DNA of 64,000 bases from OAS926 sp035503715 (GCA_035503715.1 DATJTE010000203.1:6863-70862); one strand, 5' to 3'. Shown: positions 47,663-55,900, counted from the first letter of the stretch. The notes: generated by a model from the sequence alone, not told the origin. Numbers and translations are program-made.

Positions 47663-48060
47663 CGCTCTTCCTCCGTTCTCGGCCCTTCCGGGCGGTTGCC
47701 GCAGGCGCGGCAAACCGCGCTGCACATCTCATTTCCCTGCTGAATGCGGCTGCTGCCGTCGTCCGTGGCAAGGACAGCCGAGCCAGCTTTATAGCACGCT
47801 GGTCCGGCGGGTCATGCTTCGTTAAATACGACAGGAGTGCTGTCCTATTTCATGTATGGCAGAATTGTGGACAGCCTTCAAGACGGAAATGGAAAAAATC
47901 CAGACGGATCACGAAATTAAATTAGCGGATCGAAATTTGAGAAGTAATTTTATTGCGCGACGTGAAACGCTGCTCTTCCGGATGCTGACGCGACCTGGCT
48001 CTTGAAGCTTGAAGGAAAAGCCGCGACAACCCAGGCGCATTTCTCGAACGGATTCATCCA
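47663..48060. other. Divergent promoter region of gltB and the threonine aldolase gene
   Basis: 398 bases without a gene. A short inverted repeat GACAG-N5-CTGTC is at 47830-47844. A distinctly AT-rich patch runs from about 47880 to 47960 (for example AAATTAAATT and AGTAATTTTATTG), unusual for this genome and a likely promoter area. Upstream of gltB a GGAAGAG ribosome site is present. No small coding gene or RNA structure is evident. Confidence 0.55.
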
Positions 48061-49110
48061 ATGATTTTCGCTTCCGACAATTGGGCTGGCGCCCATCCGC
48101 GCGTTGCGGCGAGCCTCGGCCTCCACGCGGCCGGTTACGCTTCCGCTTATGGATCGAGCGATCTGGATCGCAAGGTCGCCGACCGGTTCTCCATTCTCTT
48201 CGAGCGCGAAGTGGCGGTTTTTTATGTGAGCACAGGCACCGCTGCGAACTCGCTGGCGCTGGTGTCGGTCAATCGCCCGGCCGGCGTTTCATTCGTCCAT
48301 GAGGAAGCGCACCTGATCGCCGACGAAGCCGGCGCGTCGGAATATCTGACGGGCGGCGCGCGGCTCTGCCCTGTGGCCGGCGAGCGCGGCAAGATGGACC
48401 CGCAGAAGCTGGAGACCGCAATCGGGCGCTACCCGGCCCAGTTCCTGCATGGCGGACGTCCCATGGCCATCTCCATCACCCAGACGACGGAATGCGGCAC
48501 CGTCTACAGCCTCGACGAGATCGACACGATTTCGGCAATCGCGAAAAAGCATGAACTGCCGCTGCACATGGACGGCGCGCGCTTTGCCAACGCTCTCGTC
48601 TCGCTGAACGCCACGCCGGCGGACATGACCTGGCGGCGCGGCGTCGACATTCTCTCCTTCGGCGGCACCAAGAACGGTTGCTGGTGCGCGGAGGCGGTCG
48701 TTCTCTTCGATCCCGCCCAGGCTGGCGAGTTCGCGTTCATCCACAAGCGCGGCGCGCAGCTTTATTCCAAATCGCGTTTCGTCTCGGCACAGTTCGACGC
48801 CTATTTCGAGGATGACCTCTGGCTGGAGAACGCCCGCCACGCCAACGGAATGGCCGAAAGGCTCGCCGGGCATTTCCGCAATTCGCGCGCAGCGCGGCTC
48901 GCCTGGGAGCCGGACGCCAACGAAGTCTTCCCCATCATGAAGCGCAAGCGCGCGGAGAAGCTCAGACAGGACGGCGCCGTGTTTTACGACTGGACTGCGC
49001 CGGCGAGCTTCAAGGGGAAGCTCGAAGAAGACGAAAGCATCTATCGTTTCGTGACCAGCTTCGCGACGACGGAAGAGGACGTCGACCGTCTCATCGAGCT
49101 CCTCAAATAA
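48061..49110 (+). CDS. ltaE: Low-specificity L-threonine aldolase-like PLP lyase
   Basis: A 349-residue fold-type I PLP enzyme of the beta-eliminating lyase family, expected to split L-threonine or allo-threonine into glycine and acetaldehyde. Motifs: FASDNWAGAHP at the N-terminus, YVSTGTAANSLAL for phosphate binding, HMDGARFANAL with the cofactor Asp, and the Schiff-base Lys in SFGGTKNGCWCAEAV. The ATG opens directly with the conserved FASDN motif. Threonine aldolase is the best call; related enzymes act on other beta-hydroxy amino acids. Confidence 0.88.
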   Translation: MIFASDNWAGAHPRVAASLGLHAAGYASAYGSSDLDRKVADRFSILFEREVAVFYVSTGTAANSLALVSVNRPAGVSFVHEEAHLIADEAGASEYLTGGARLCPVAGERGKMDPQKLETAIGRYPAQFLHGGRPMAISITQTTECGTVYSLDEIDTISAIAKKHELPLHMDGARFANALVSLNATPADMTWRRGVDILSFGGTKNGCWCAEAVVLFDPAQAGEFAFIHKRGAQLYSKSRFVSAQFDAYFEDDLWLENARHANGMAERLAGHFRNSRAARLAWEPDANEVFPIMKRKRAEKLRQDGAVFYDWTAPASFKGKLEEDESIYRFVTSFATTEEDVDRLIELLK

Positions 49111-49169
49111 CCAGCCGGTAACAATCTGTTTTGTTGTCGCGTGAGGTCATGCCCGTGTAGAGCGCGCGC

Positions 49170-49481
49170 ATGAGGCGTTTCTTCGCACTCCTGATGGTGC
49201 TGGCGATGGTCAGCGGGAGCTTCGGCCCGGCGTTTGCCGACCGGCCCGGTGGCGACAGCCCATGTACGCCCGAGACGATTGAGCAGTGCGGCGGCATCGA
49301 CGCCACGGCCATCATCCAGCCATCGACGGACAAGGGAAGCTGCGGCCTCAAGGAGATCGGTGTGCTGGGACATTGTCCTGTTCACGAGCTGCGGATTAGC
49401 CGCATTGCCGTTACCTATGCCGAACGCGCACTGTTGCCCGCCTTCCTCGCGCAGCCTGAGCGGCCACCGAAGCAAACCTGA
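49170..49481 (+). CDS. Small secreted protein of unknown function
   Basis: A 103-residue protein with a clear signal peptide (residues 1-23, AFA before DRPGG). The mature part has four cysteines (CTPETIEQC, SCGLKEIGVLGHC), able to form two disulfides, and a basic Pro-rich end. No family is recognised. It lies 59 bases after the threonine aldolase gene and before the broken doxX. The signal peptide and codon pattern support it being real. Confidence 0.6.
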   Translation: MRRFFALLMVLAMVSGSFGPAFADRPGGDSPCTPETIEQCGGIDATAIIQPSTDKGSCGLKEIGVLGHCPVHELRISRIAVTYAERALLPAFLAQPERPPKQT

Positions 49482-49605
49482 GCGCAGCCGCATTCGCGCG
49501 GCTCAAACTTCAACAGACAACTCACCTCATCGATGCACCGGGCCGCGTGACCGGCTTGCTGAGCGGCGTGGCGTGCGGCGCATCAAGAAAACACAAGGAA
49601 TGAAC

Positions 49606-50048
49606 ATGTCCAATCTTTCCCAGCAAAGCCTCGCAATCCCGGCGCTCGGCCGTCCCTATGCCTCGCTCGACACGTTCGTCGAGACGCTGCTGCGCGTCGT
49701 CGCGGGCGTTGCACTCGTCGTTCACGGCGCGCCAAAGTCGTCGACCCGTTTGGTGCAATCGGCATGGTCGAAAGTCTCGGCTTCTACCCCGGGGTCTTCT
49801 GGTCACCGCTGCTGTCGGCCACCGAATTCTTCGGCGGAATCCTGCTCGCCATCGGGCTCCTGACGCGGCCGGCGGCGTTCGCGACGACAATTGTCCTTCT
49901 CGTCACGGTCTGGTTCCACTGGATTGCCCAGGACCAAGGCTACATGGGCGCCGAAAAGTCGATGATCTGGGCCGCCGTCACCTTCTACTTCGTGGTGCGT
50001 GGCGGGAATCGGCACTCAATCGATGCCAAGCTGGGTCGCCATATCTGA
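49606..50048 (+). pseudogene. DoxX family membrane protein, broken by a one-base deletion
   Basis: The first frame encodes an N-terminus ending LLRVVAGVALVVHGAPK at codon 49735-49737, then runs into unrelated sequence. The second frame, two bases on, continues with VDPFGAIGMVESLGFYPGVFWSPLLSATEFFGGILLA and three more helices to RGGNRHSIDAKLGRHI. Restoring one base after 49737 (AAG[A]TCGTCGAC) joins them as HGAPKIVDPFGAIG, the normal DoxX sequence. Whole protein would be about 147 residues with four TM helices. The break is either a real null mutation or a sequencing error. ATG 49606 follows AAGGA with good spacing. Confidence 0.85.
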
Positions 50049-50053
50049 GGCAC

Positions 50054-50084
50054 AAAAAAAGACGGCGCCCGAAAGGGCGCCGTC
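50054..50084 (-). terminator. Rho-independent terminator of hsp20
   Basis: Perfect 10-bp stem GACGGCGCCC/GGGCGCCGTC with loop GAAA; on the minus strand it is followed by seven T residues. It lies 20 bases past the hsp20 stop. It may also stop doxX transcripts from the other side. Confidence 0.92.
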
Positions 50085-50104
50085 TCTTGTACCGAACTAT
50101 GGCG

Positions 50105-50578
50105 TTAGGCCGCGACCTTCGCCTCGATCTGCTTCGCGGTTCTCTCCGAACCGTTGGCGATCGCGATCTTGCGCGGCTTCAACTGCTCGGGAATGTTCCG
50201 CTTGAGGTCGATGTGGAGCAGGCCGTTCTTCAGCGCTGCACCGACGACTTCGACGTGATCGGCAAGCTGGAAGCGACGCTCGAAGGAGCGCGCAGCGATG
50301 CCGCGATAAAGTACCTCGGCGCCGTCATTGTCGGCCACGTCCTTGCGCTCACCCTTGATGGTCAGCACGTTGCGGTGGGCTTCGATCGAAATCTCTTCAT
50401 CCGAGAAGCCGGCGACAGCCATCGAGATGCGATAGGCGTCTTCACCCGTGCGCTCGATATTGTAGGGCGGGTAGCTGGTCTGGCCGCCTTCGGGCGTCGC
50501 GAGACCATCGAGCATCGAGAAGAGGCGGTCGAAGCCGACGGTCGAACGATAAAGCGGGGAAAAATCAACGTGACGCAT
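50105..50578 (-). CDS. Small heat shock protein (Hsp20, IbpA-like)
   Basis: ATP-independent chaperone holding unfolded proteins. The 157-residue chain has the N-terminal MRHVDFSPLYRSTVGFDRLF, an alpha-crystallin domain (YNIERTGEDAYRISMAVAGFSDEEISIEAHRNVLTIKGE over residues 44-82, then LYRGIAARSFERRFQLADHVEV and GLLHIDL) and a C-terminal IPEQLKPRKIAI with the I-x-I/V-type tail near the end. ATG at 50578 is preceded by a GGAGA ribosome site at 8 bases; an ATG five codons upstream would lie on that site. The leader looks like a ROSE RNA thermometer. Confidence 0.93.
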   Translation of the reverse strand: MRHVDFSPLYRSTVGFDRLFSMLDGLATPEGGQTSYPPYNIERTGEDAYRISMAVAGFSDEEISIEAHRNVLTIKGERKDVADNDGAEVLYRGIAARSFERRFQLADHVEVVGAALKNGLLHIDLKRNIPEQLKPRKIAIANGSERTAKQIEAKVAA

Positions 50579-50700
50579 TTGCGTGTTCTCCATTGAGCAA
50601 CAATTGGTTTGCGTTTGATCCGGTGCGGAAACCCAAAATGGCGTTTCGGCGGGGACCAGCGGCCCCGATTTGGCGGCCGCACAGGTGATTTGGGGACGGA
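50579..50700 (-). promoter_or_regulatory. ROSE-like RNA thermometer in the hsp20 leader
   Basis: On the minus strand the last part of the leader reads GTTGCTCAATGGAGAAC before the start codon. UUGCU (50596-50600) lies just upstream of the Shine-Dalgarno GGAGA (50587-50591) and can pair with it around a G-G mismatch, with GUU/AAC closing the stem, as in rhizobial ROSE elements. Further upstream are GC-rich inverted repeats (GGGGCC and GGTCCCC region; CGAAAC and GTTTC). Folding and heat response are inferred. Confidence 0.55.
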
Positions 50701-50839
50701 ATAAACGATTTCAAGGGCCGTTACCCGCCTCGAAGGCGCCGCAACCATGAACCGCCGATGAATGCGCGTTTCGGCGGGGGTTCAGGTCAGCGCCGCTAAA
50801 GTCCGGTCAACACATCGGACATGCGGATGCCAGACAGAT

Positions 50840-50934
50840 GCTCCGCGACGAGGCCGAACCGGGTGTAACGTCCCTTCCTCCCGGATCGACAGAGGCCGGA
50901 AGCCCCAGACGGCGCTTCCGGCCTCAGCTTTTTT
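50840..50934 (+). ncRNA. Candidate small RNA with anti-Shine-Dalgarno-like loop
   Basis: A strong plus-strand intrinsic terminator, GAGGCCGGAAGC/GCTTCCGGCCTC (50892-50903 and 50914-50925) followed by six T residues (50929-50934), ends no known gene. Just upstream, CCGGG (50859-50863) and CCCGG (50880-50884) form a hairpin whose 16-base loop contains CCCTTCCT, complementary to ribosome binding sites. The 5' end is a guess since no promoter is clear. It could instead be a leader attenuator for the hydrolase gene 72 bases downstream. Confidence 0.5.
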
Positions 50935-51006
50935 GCAAAGACAGCCGTGGTTGCGTTTCGGACGGAGCCTTTCTATGCAAGGCAGTCCCGAGAGCCGTTT
51001 CCTTGC

Positions 51007-51966
51007 ATGTCCAAGCTTTTTTTCGAGACCCCGGCGAACCCCATCCCGGAAAACGCCACGGCCGGCTACTTCAAGACGAGGGACGGCAGATCGCTCCGCT
51101 ACGCGCGCTTTGCCGCGACCAGCCGGCCGCTCAAGGGGACGGTGATCATCCTTCAGGGCCGTAACGAGTGCATCGAAAAGTATTTCGAGACGGCGCGGGA
51201 CATCGCCGCGCGTGGCCTCGGCGTCGCCACCTTCGACTTTCGCGGCCAAGGAGCGTCGGACAGGCTGATCAAGGATCGCGAGCGCGGCTTCGTCGATAGT
51301 TTTGATGAGTATGTCGATGACCTCGAACGCTTCTTCGAAGACATCGTCCTCGCCGACTGCCGGGCGCCTTATTACATCCTCGGCCACTCGACCGGCGCGC
51401 TGGTCGCAATTCTTGCCGCGCCCCGGCTGGTCAATCGTGTCCAGCGCATGATCCTTTGTGTGCCGCTTCTCGGCCTGAAAGGTCTGCCCTTCTCGTCGAA
51501 AACCGTTCGCCGCCTGACCGCGCTGCTCTACAATCTCGGTCTTGGCTCGGTCTACATTTCAGGCGGTCCGCGGCCGAAAGAGCCGACGCCATTCGCGACC
51601 AATGTGCTGACCACCGATCTCGGGCGATACACGCGCAACGTCCAGATCTTTCATACCCATCGCCAGCTTGGACTGGGCGGGCCGACGGCAGCCTGGATTC
51701 ACGCCGCCTGCGTGGCGGCCGAAACGGTGCAGGACCCCGAATTCATGGCGCGCATCCAGATCCCGATGCTGTTCATCGCGGCGGGCGCCGACGAAGTCGT
51801 TTCGACCGAAGCGATCGAAGCCTATGTCAAACATCTTCGCGCCGGATCGCTGGTGACGCTCGACGGCGCGCGTCACGAAGTCTGGCAGGAGGCCGACATT
51901 TTCCGCGAGCAGCTTCTCGCCGCCTTCGACGTGTTCATCCCGGGCACGGACCCGGACGCGGTTTGA
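51007..51966 (+). CDS. Alpha/beta hydrolase, lysophospholipase L2 (PldB)-like
   Basis: A 319-residue serine hydrolase. The nucleophile elbow is GHSTG in YYILGHSTGALVAIL, the oxyanion segment VIILQGRNECIEKYFE replaces the usual HGxx, and the catalytic Asp and His appear in AAGADEVV and GARHEVWQEAD. VATFDFRGQGASDR is typical of monoacylglycerol/lysophospholipase families. No signal peptide. The ATG at 51007 lies just before the conserved domain. Substrate is probably a lysophospholipid or monoglyceride. It converges with hisN with 3 bases between stops. Confidence 0.85.
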   Translation: MSKLFFETPANPIPENATAGYFKTRDGRSLRYARFAATSRPLKGTVIILQGRNECIEKYFETARDIAARGLGVATFDFRGQGASDRLIKDRERGFVDSFDEYVDDLERFFEDIVLADCRAPYYILGHSTGALVAILAAPRLVNRVQRMILCVPLLGLKGLPFSSKTVRRLTALLYNLGLGSVYISGGPRPKEPTPFATNVLTTDLGRYTRNVQIFHTHRQLGLGGPTAAWIHAACVAAETVQDPEFMARIQIPMLFIAAGADEVVSTEAIEAYVKHLRAGSLVTLDGARHEVWQEADIFREQLLAAFDVFIPGTDPDAV

Positions 51967-51969
51967 TCC

Positions 51970-52743
51970 TCAGCCGTTGAGAACGTCCATCGCCGCCGCG
52001 TGAAGCTCCGGCGTGGCAGCGGCTAGCACATCGCCGCCCTTCTCCGCTGGCTTGCCGTCGAATGTCGTCACCACGCCGCCGGCGCGCTCGATGACAGGGA
52101 TCAGCCCGACAATGTCATAAGGCTGCAGGCCCGGATCGGTGACGATGTCGGCGTGGCCGGCGGCAACCATGGCAAAAGCATAGCAGTCCGTGCCGTAACG
52201 CGGCAGCCGGACACAGGCTTCGAGCTTGTCGTAGATCGCGCGCTGCGCACCGCGAAAGAGCGCGGGCGTCGTGGTGAAAAGCGTTGCATCGGCAAGCGCT
52301 TTGGTTGGCCGCGTTTTCAGCCTGCGAGGGCCCCCCGGCCCTTCGTAGAACGCACCCTCCTCGGTGGCGAAAAAGAGCTCACCCGTGAAGGGTTGCGACA
52401 TCAGCCCGGCGACCGCATCGCCATCGACCGTCAGCCCGACCAGCGTGCCCCAGACCGGCAGCCCCGAGATGAAGGCGCGCGTCCCGTCGATCGGGTCGAT
52501 GACCCATTGGTGACGGCTGTCCGCCTTTTCGACCCCATGCTCTTCGCCGAGAATGCCGTGATCGGGAAACTCCGCATTGATCACTGCGCGGATCGCGCGC
52601 TCGGCTTCCCGATCGGCTTCCGTCACCGGATCGAACCCGGCGGAAAGCTTGTTCGTGACGGCACCCTCGCTGCGAAATCGCGGCAAGGTCTCCGCCGCCG
52701 CGGCCGCCGCGATGCGGCGCATGAACTCCGCTGTGACGCGCAT
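51970..52743 (-). CDS. hisN: Inositol-monophosphatase family phosphatase, probable histidinol-phosphatase
   Basis: A 257-residue Mg2+-dependent phosphatase. Metal-site motifs are intact: GILGEEHG, WVIDPIDGTRAFISGLPVWGTLVG and the second Asp motif in LQPYDIVGLIPVIERAGGVV. The DxxPYD-like end and overall length match HisN-type histidinol-phosphate phosphatases used by actinobacteria and many alphaproteobacteria; inositol or other sugar phosphates remain possible. ATG at 52743 opens MRVTAEFMRR. The mmgR sRNA gene lies upstream in the gap to the amidohydrolase, the same arrangement as described in Sinorhizobium. Confidence 0.8.
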   Translation of the reverse strand: MRVTAEFMRRIAAAAAAETLPRFRSEGAVTNKLSAGFDPVTEADREAERAIRAVINAEFPDHGILGEEHGVEKADSRHQWVIDPIDGTRAFISGLPVWGTLVGLTVDGDAVAGLMSQPFTGELFFATEEGAFYEGPGGPRRLKTRPTKALADATLFTTTPALFRGAQRAIYDKLEACVRLPRYGTDCYAFAMVAAGHADIVTDPGLQPYDIVGLIPVIERAGGVVTTFDGKPAEKGGDVLAAATPELHAAAMDVLNG

Positions 52744-52832
52744 TCCATCTCCTGCGGTGTGCTCAAAATTTCGGCAGCGGCCCAGCGCGCCCATTTGTCA
52801 CACAAATCGGACTTAACAACTCATGAATTGGC

Positions 52833-52860
52833 TTGACATTTGTGCATCGCACAATAGATT
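52833..52860 (+). promoter_or_regulatory. Sigma-70-type promoter of the mmgR small RNA
   Basis: TTGACA at 52833-52838 and TAGATT at 52855-52860 with a 16-base spacer; transcription would start near 52866, at the 5' end of the first sRNA hairpin. Confidence 0.7.
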
Positions 52861-52865
52861 CAATC

Positions 52866-52951
52866 ACGGACGGGTTCGCTCGTCCATGCCCTCCTTGGGC
52901 GTTTCCTCCCTAGACTTCGACCGCGTCGTGCGAACGATGCGGTCTTTTTTT
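52866..52951 (+). ncRNA. mmgR: MmgR / alpha-r8 family small RNA
   Basis: Three hairpins and a conserved linker match the rhizobial alpha-r8 RNA: GGACG/CGTCC (52868-52885), GCCC-TCCTT-GGGC (52888-52900), the unpaired motif TTTCCTCCCT (52902-52911) that marks the family, and a terminator GACCGC/GCGGTC with inner TCGT/ACGA pairs (52919-52944) followed by seven T residues. The position between a monophosphatase gene and an N-formylglutamate amidohydrolase gene is also the one known in S. meliloti, where MmgR limits polyhydroxybutyrate accumulation. Ends are predicted. Confidence 0.85.
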
Positions 52952-52983
52952 CCGGCAGAGCCGCGAGACGTGCCGGCGCGACG

Positions 52984-53874
52984 CTATTCGGCCGCGAGCG
53001 GCAGTTCCGTGAAGTGATAATCCGGAACCGACATCAGGTCGCAGGCGAAACGCGCCAGATCATCGGCCAGCGCTTCGAAGCCCGCCGACTTCTGGAAGGT
53101 GCGCTCGTTCATGTAGAGCCCGCGATTGACCTCGATCTGCAGCGCATGCAGCCGCCTCGGCGGCCGGCCATAATGCTCCGTGATGAAGCCGCCAGCGTAA
53201 GGCTTGTTGTGCGCCACCGTGTAGCCCATCGAGATCAGGAGGCCGATCGCGTGCTCGGTGAGGATGGGCGAGGCGGATGCGCCGAACCGGTCGCCGACGA
53301 TGAAGTCGGGCCGCACGCCGCTATCGCCGATACGAATGCTTGCCGGCATGGAATGGCAGTCGATCAGCACCGCGTAGCCGAAGGCGGCATGCGTGCGCGT
53401 GACGAGTTTCTTCAGCGTGTCGTGGTAGGGTTTGTAGATCGTCTCAATGCGCGAGAGCGCTTCCGAAAGGGGCAAGCGGCCGGGATAGATGTCCATGCCG
53501 TCGCCAACCAGTTTCGGCACGGTGCCCAGGCCGCCGGCAACACGCGCCGAGCGGATATTGGCGAAGGAAGGCACCGGATCGCAGAACATGCGCGGGTCGA
53601 GTTCCCACGGCTCGCGATTCACATCGAGATAGGCGCGCGGAAAATTGGCCGCGAGGATCGGCGCCCCGAAAGACAAGGCGCCGCCGAACAGCTCATCGAC
53701 GAAAGAATCCTCCGAGCGGCGGATCATGCTCGCATCGAGCTTGGCCATGCCAAGGAAGCGCTCGGGATAATAGCGGCCGCTGTGCGGCGAGTTGAAAATG
53801 AAGGGGACGCTTTGGGCGCCGGACGATCTTATCTCGAACGGCTGGACGGTGGCAAAATCGTCCGCTGCCGTCAT
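52984..53874 (-). CDS. hutG: N-formylglutamate amidohydrolase
   Basis: Hydrolase of the N-formylglutamate amidohydrolase family, which releases formate and glutamate (final step in one histidine degradation route) or related N-acyl compounds. The 296-residue protein has FIFNSPHSGRYYPE, ANFPRAYLDVNREPWELD, VLIDCHSMP (metal-site His) and LQIEVNRGLYM. The rest of the hut pathway is not in the window. ATG at 53874 is used; GTG at 53883 is an alternative, and neither has a good ribosome site. Divergent from cpdR. Confidence 0.85.
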   Translation of the reverse strand: MTAADDFATVQPFEIRSSGAQSVPFIFNSPHSGRYYPERFLGMAKLDASMIRRSEDSFVDELFGGALSFGAPILAANFPRAYLDVNREPWELDPRMFCDPVPSFANIRSARVAGGLGTVPKLVGDGMDIYPGRLPLSEALSRIETIYKPYHDTLKKLVTRTHAAFGYAVLIDCHSMPASIRIGDSGVRPDFIVGDRFGASASPILTEHAIGLLISMGYTVAHNKPYAGGFITEHYGRPPRRLHALQIEVNRGLYMNERTFQKSAGFEALADDLARFACDLMSVPDYHFTELPLAAE

Positions 53875-54091
53875 CTCCCGCACTCGCGGATGGAATAGTT
53901 ATCGCCCATAAGCGGACCGTGCCACTCAACGATGTCCATGTCCAGCCTTCCGATACGTGAACCAAGCCCTTGTTTGGGCTCGATTCCATGCCCGTTCACT
54001 TGATCTTTACCGCTCAGGATTCATATACAGGCGCATGGTTAACAGGACGGTCCTCGCAGGACGTCCTGTAAGACGATTTCGGACGGGAAGA

Positions 54092-54454
54092 ATGGCGCGA
54101 ATTCTGCTGGCGGAAGACGACGAGGATATGCGGCGCTTCCTGGTCAAGGCGCTCGAGCGTGCCGGCTATGACGTCACCGATTTCGACAACGGCGCCAGCG
54201 CCTATGAGCGGCTTCGCGAAGAGCCGTTCTCGCTGCTGCTCACCGACATCGTCATGCCCGAGATGGACGGCATCGAGCTGGCACGCCGCGCGACCGAGAT
54301 CGACCCGGACCTCAAGGTGATGTTCATCACCGGCTTCGCCGCGGTTGCCTTGAACCCCGATTCGAAGGCCCCGAAGGACGCCAAGGTCCTGTCGAAACCC
54401 TTCCATCTGCGCGACCTCGTGAACGAGGTCGAGAAGATGCTGCAGGCGGCCTGA
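54092..54454 (+). CDS. cpdR: Cell-cycle response regulator CpdR
   Basis: A 120-residue stand-alone receiver domain. Phospho-acceptor Asp52 (LLTDIVMPEMDG), acidic pocket Glu8-Asp9-Asp10, and Lys in LSKPFHLRDL are present. Unphosphorylated CpdR directs ClpXP to degrade CtrA and other cell-cycle proteins; phosphorylation through CckA-ChpT blocks it. The start MARILLAEDDEDMRRFLVKAL at ATG 54092 is the standard N-terminus; a longer upstream frame has no conserved sequence. The tRNA-Val gene follows. Confidence 0.94.
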   Translation: MARILLAEDDEDMRRFLVKALERAGYDVTDFDNGASAYERLREEPFSLLLTDIVMPEMDGIELARRATEIDPDLKVMFITGFAAVALNPDSKAPKDAKVLSKPFHLRDLVNEVEKMLQAA

Positions 54455-54537
54455 TCGCCCGAAAACCAGGCAAAACAGGCGCCGAATTGCCGCTATTGAC
54501 CTTCACGGTCGTTCATGATGTATGCGCGGCTTCGGAT

Positions 54538-54612
<75 letters not shown>

Positions 54613-54644
54613 TTCGGTCCAAGGCTTCCAGCGAAATTTGCGTA

Positions 54645-55418
54645 GTGCCCGGCAGGTTCGATGAACCTGTCCTGCTGAATGGTGACTGCCTCGACCTGCT
54701 TTCGCAAGTGACGCCGGCAAGCGTATCGCTAGTGCTCGCCGACCTGCCCTACGGCACTACACAAAACCCGTGGGATAGCATCATTCCCCTCGATAAATTG
54801 TGGCCGCTTCTCTGGCGGGCGCTGCAGCCGAACGGTGTTGTGGCCTTGACTGCAGCGCAGCCCTTCACAAGCGTTCTCGTGGCATCGCAGCTGCAGGCGT
54901 TTAAATATAGCTGGGTATGGCAGAAGAGCCGTCCGACCGGCCACATGAACGCGAAGAAGCAGCCAATGCGCGAGCATGAGGACATATGCGTTTTCTACCG
55001 CGCTCAACCCACCTACAATCCGCAATTTCTGACAGGCGCTCCGAACCATGTCGGCACGAAGCCGCGCGTCAAAAGCCACTCAGGCAACTACGGCAAGCAG
55101 TACGAGGTGGTCGAAGAGGCAACGACGCGGAAATACCCGAAGACGATCCTTCCTTTCCCGGTCGTTTCCCCGACCCACGTGGTGCACCCGACGCAAAAGC
55201 CGGTGCCACTGATGGAGTATTTCATCCGCACCTACACGAATCCGGGCGATCTGGTTCTCGACGTGACCATGGGGAGCGGCACGACAGGGGTTGCCGCCAT
55301 AAGGCTAGGTCGGCGCTTTATCGGCATGGAGCTTGACGCCGACTACTGCGGCATCGCGCGCGGGCGAGTTCTCAATGCCGAGTTGAATCCGCAACAGACC
55401 TTGTTTGATGCCGCTTAG
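54645..55418 (+). CDS. Phage-type site-specific DNA methyltransferase (beta class)
   Basis: A 257-residue N6-adenine or N4-cytosine methyltransferase with the catalytic motif IV first (LADLPYGTTQNPWDS, with DLPYG in place of DPPY) and the SAM-binding motif I near the C-terminus (LVLDVTMGSGTTGVAA), so beta-class order. Also VHPTQKPVPLMEY before motif I. The start is GTG at 54645; the frame is open through the tRNA upstream, but no start codon between tRNA and GTG is better. No restriction partner is nearby. Likely protects phage DNA or alters expression; target sequence unknown. Confidence 0.82.
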   Translation: MPGRFDEPVLLNGDCLDLLSQVTPASVSLVLADLPYGTTQNPWDSIIPLDKLWPLLWRALQPNGVVALTAAQPFTSVLVASQLQAFKYSWVWQKSRPTGHMNAKKQPMREHEDICVFYRAQPTYNPQFLTGAPNHVGTKPRVKSHSGNYGKQYEVVEEATTRKYPKTILPFPVVSPTHVVHPTQKPVPLMEYFIRTYTNPGDLVLDVTMGSGTTGVAAIRLGRRFIGMELDADYCGIARGRVLNAELNPQQTLFDAA

Positions 55419-55461
55419 CCCCCCACCCGTTCACAGATAGTCACCCTGAAGGAGAAGGAAG

Positions 55462-55668
55462 ATGACGTACGCGCAGATCGATAAAGGCATGAAGCTTCAC
55501 ATCGTCTGCGAGCCGGGCGAGGAATACCGGGGCGAGGTTATTCGCATCGGGCATCTCAGCGCGCCGCTCTGCTGCACGCCCCGCTTCCGGGGCTTCTACC
55601 GGATGACCATCAACGTTCCTCTTGGTAATGCCTGCAAGAACTGCCGGCGCGTTGCGACCGCCGCCTAG
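55462..55668 (+). CDS. Small phage protein of unknown function
   Basis: A 68-residue protein with a very good ribosome site (GAAGGAGAAGGAAG before the ATG). It has six cysteines, including LCCTP and CKNC, which could bind a metal, and a beta-rich start KLHIVCEPGEEYRGEVIRIG. No family recognised. Lies 43 bases after the methyltransferase gene and just ahead of another 68-residue gene, as in phage early regions. Confidence 0.6.
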   Translation: MTYAQIDKGMKLHIVCEPGEEYRGEVIRIGHLSAPLCCTPRFRGFYRMTINVPLGNACKNCRRVATAA

Positions 55669-55693
55669 CACCCTGACCCGAAGGAGACGAGGA

Positions 55694-55900
55694 ATGGACA
55701 CCGAGAAGGAATACCGCGTTAGCCGCGCGGTGACGAAGGAAGAATGCCCTTGGCTGGACGAGGCTGTTGCTGAAGGCACCCGCGTCTTCGACTATTCGGG
55801 CGTTACCTACGGCTGCATCCGTGCGGGCAAGGCAGTTACGCGCGAGCGCGGTGAGACACCGTTCTTCGAGCTTCCGCGTGATGCGCTCGAAGCAGCCTAA
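55694..55900 (+). CDS. Small phage protein of unknown function
   Basis: A 68-residue acidic protein starting at ATG 55694 behind AAGGAGACGAGGA. Content EYRVSRAVTKEECPWL and GVTYGCIRAGKAVTRERGETPFFELP looks folded, not random, and the strong ribosome site supports translation. No known family. It follows the previous small gene by 25 bases and converges with the minus-strand gene at 55984. Confidence 0.6.
   Translation: MDTEKEYRVSRAVTKEECPWLDEAVAEGTRVFDYSGVTYGCIRAGKAVTRERGETPFFELPRDALEAA

Noticed and set aside
52823..53017. 64-residue frame across the mmgR region
   Set aside because: It overlaps a promoter, structured RNA and terminator, and has no ribosome site or domain.
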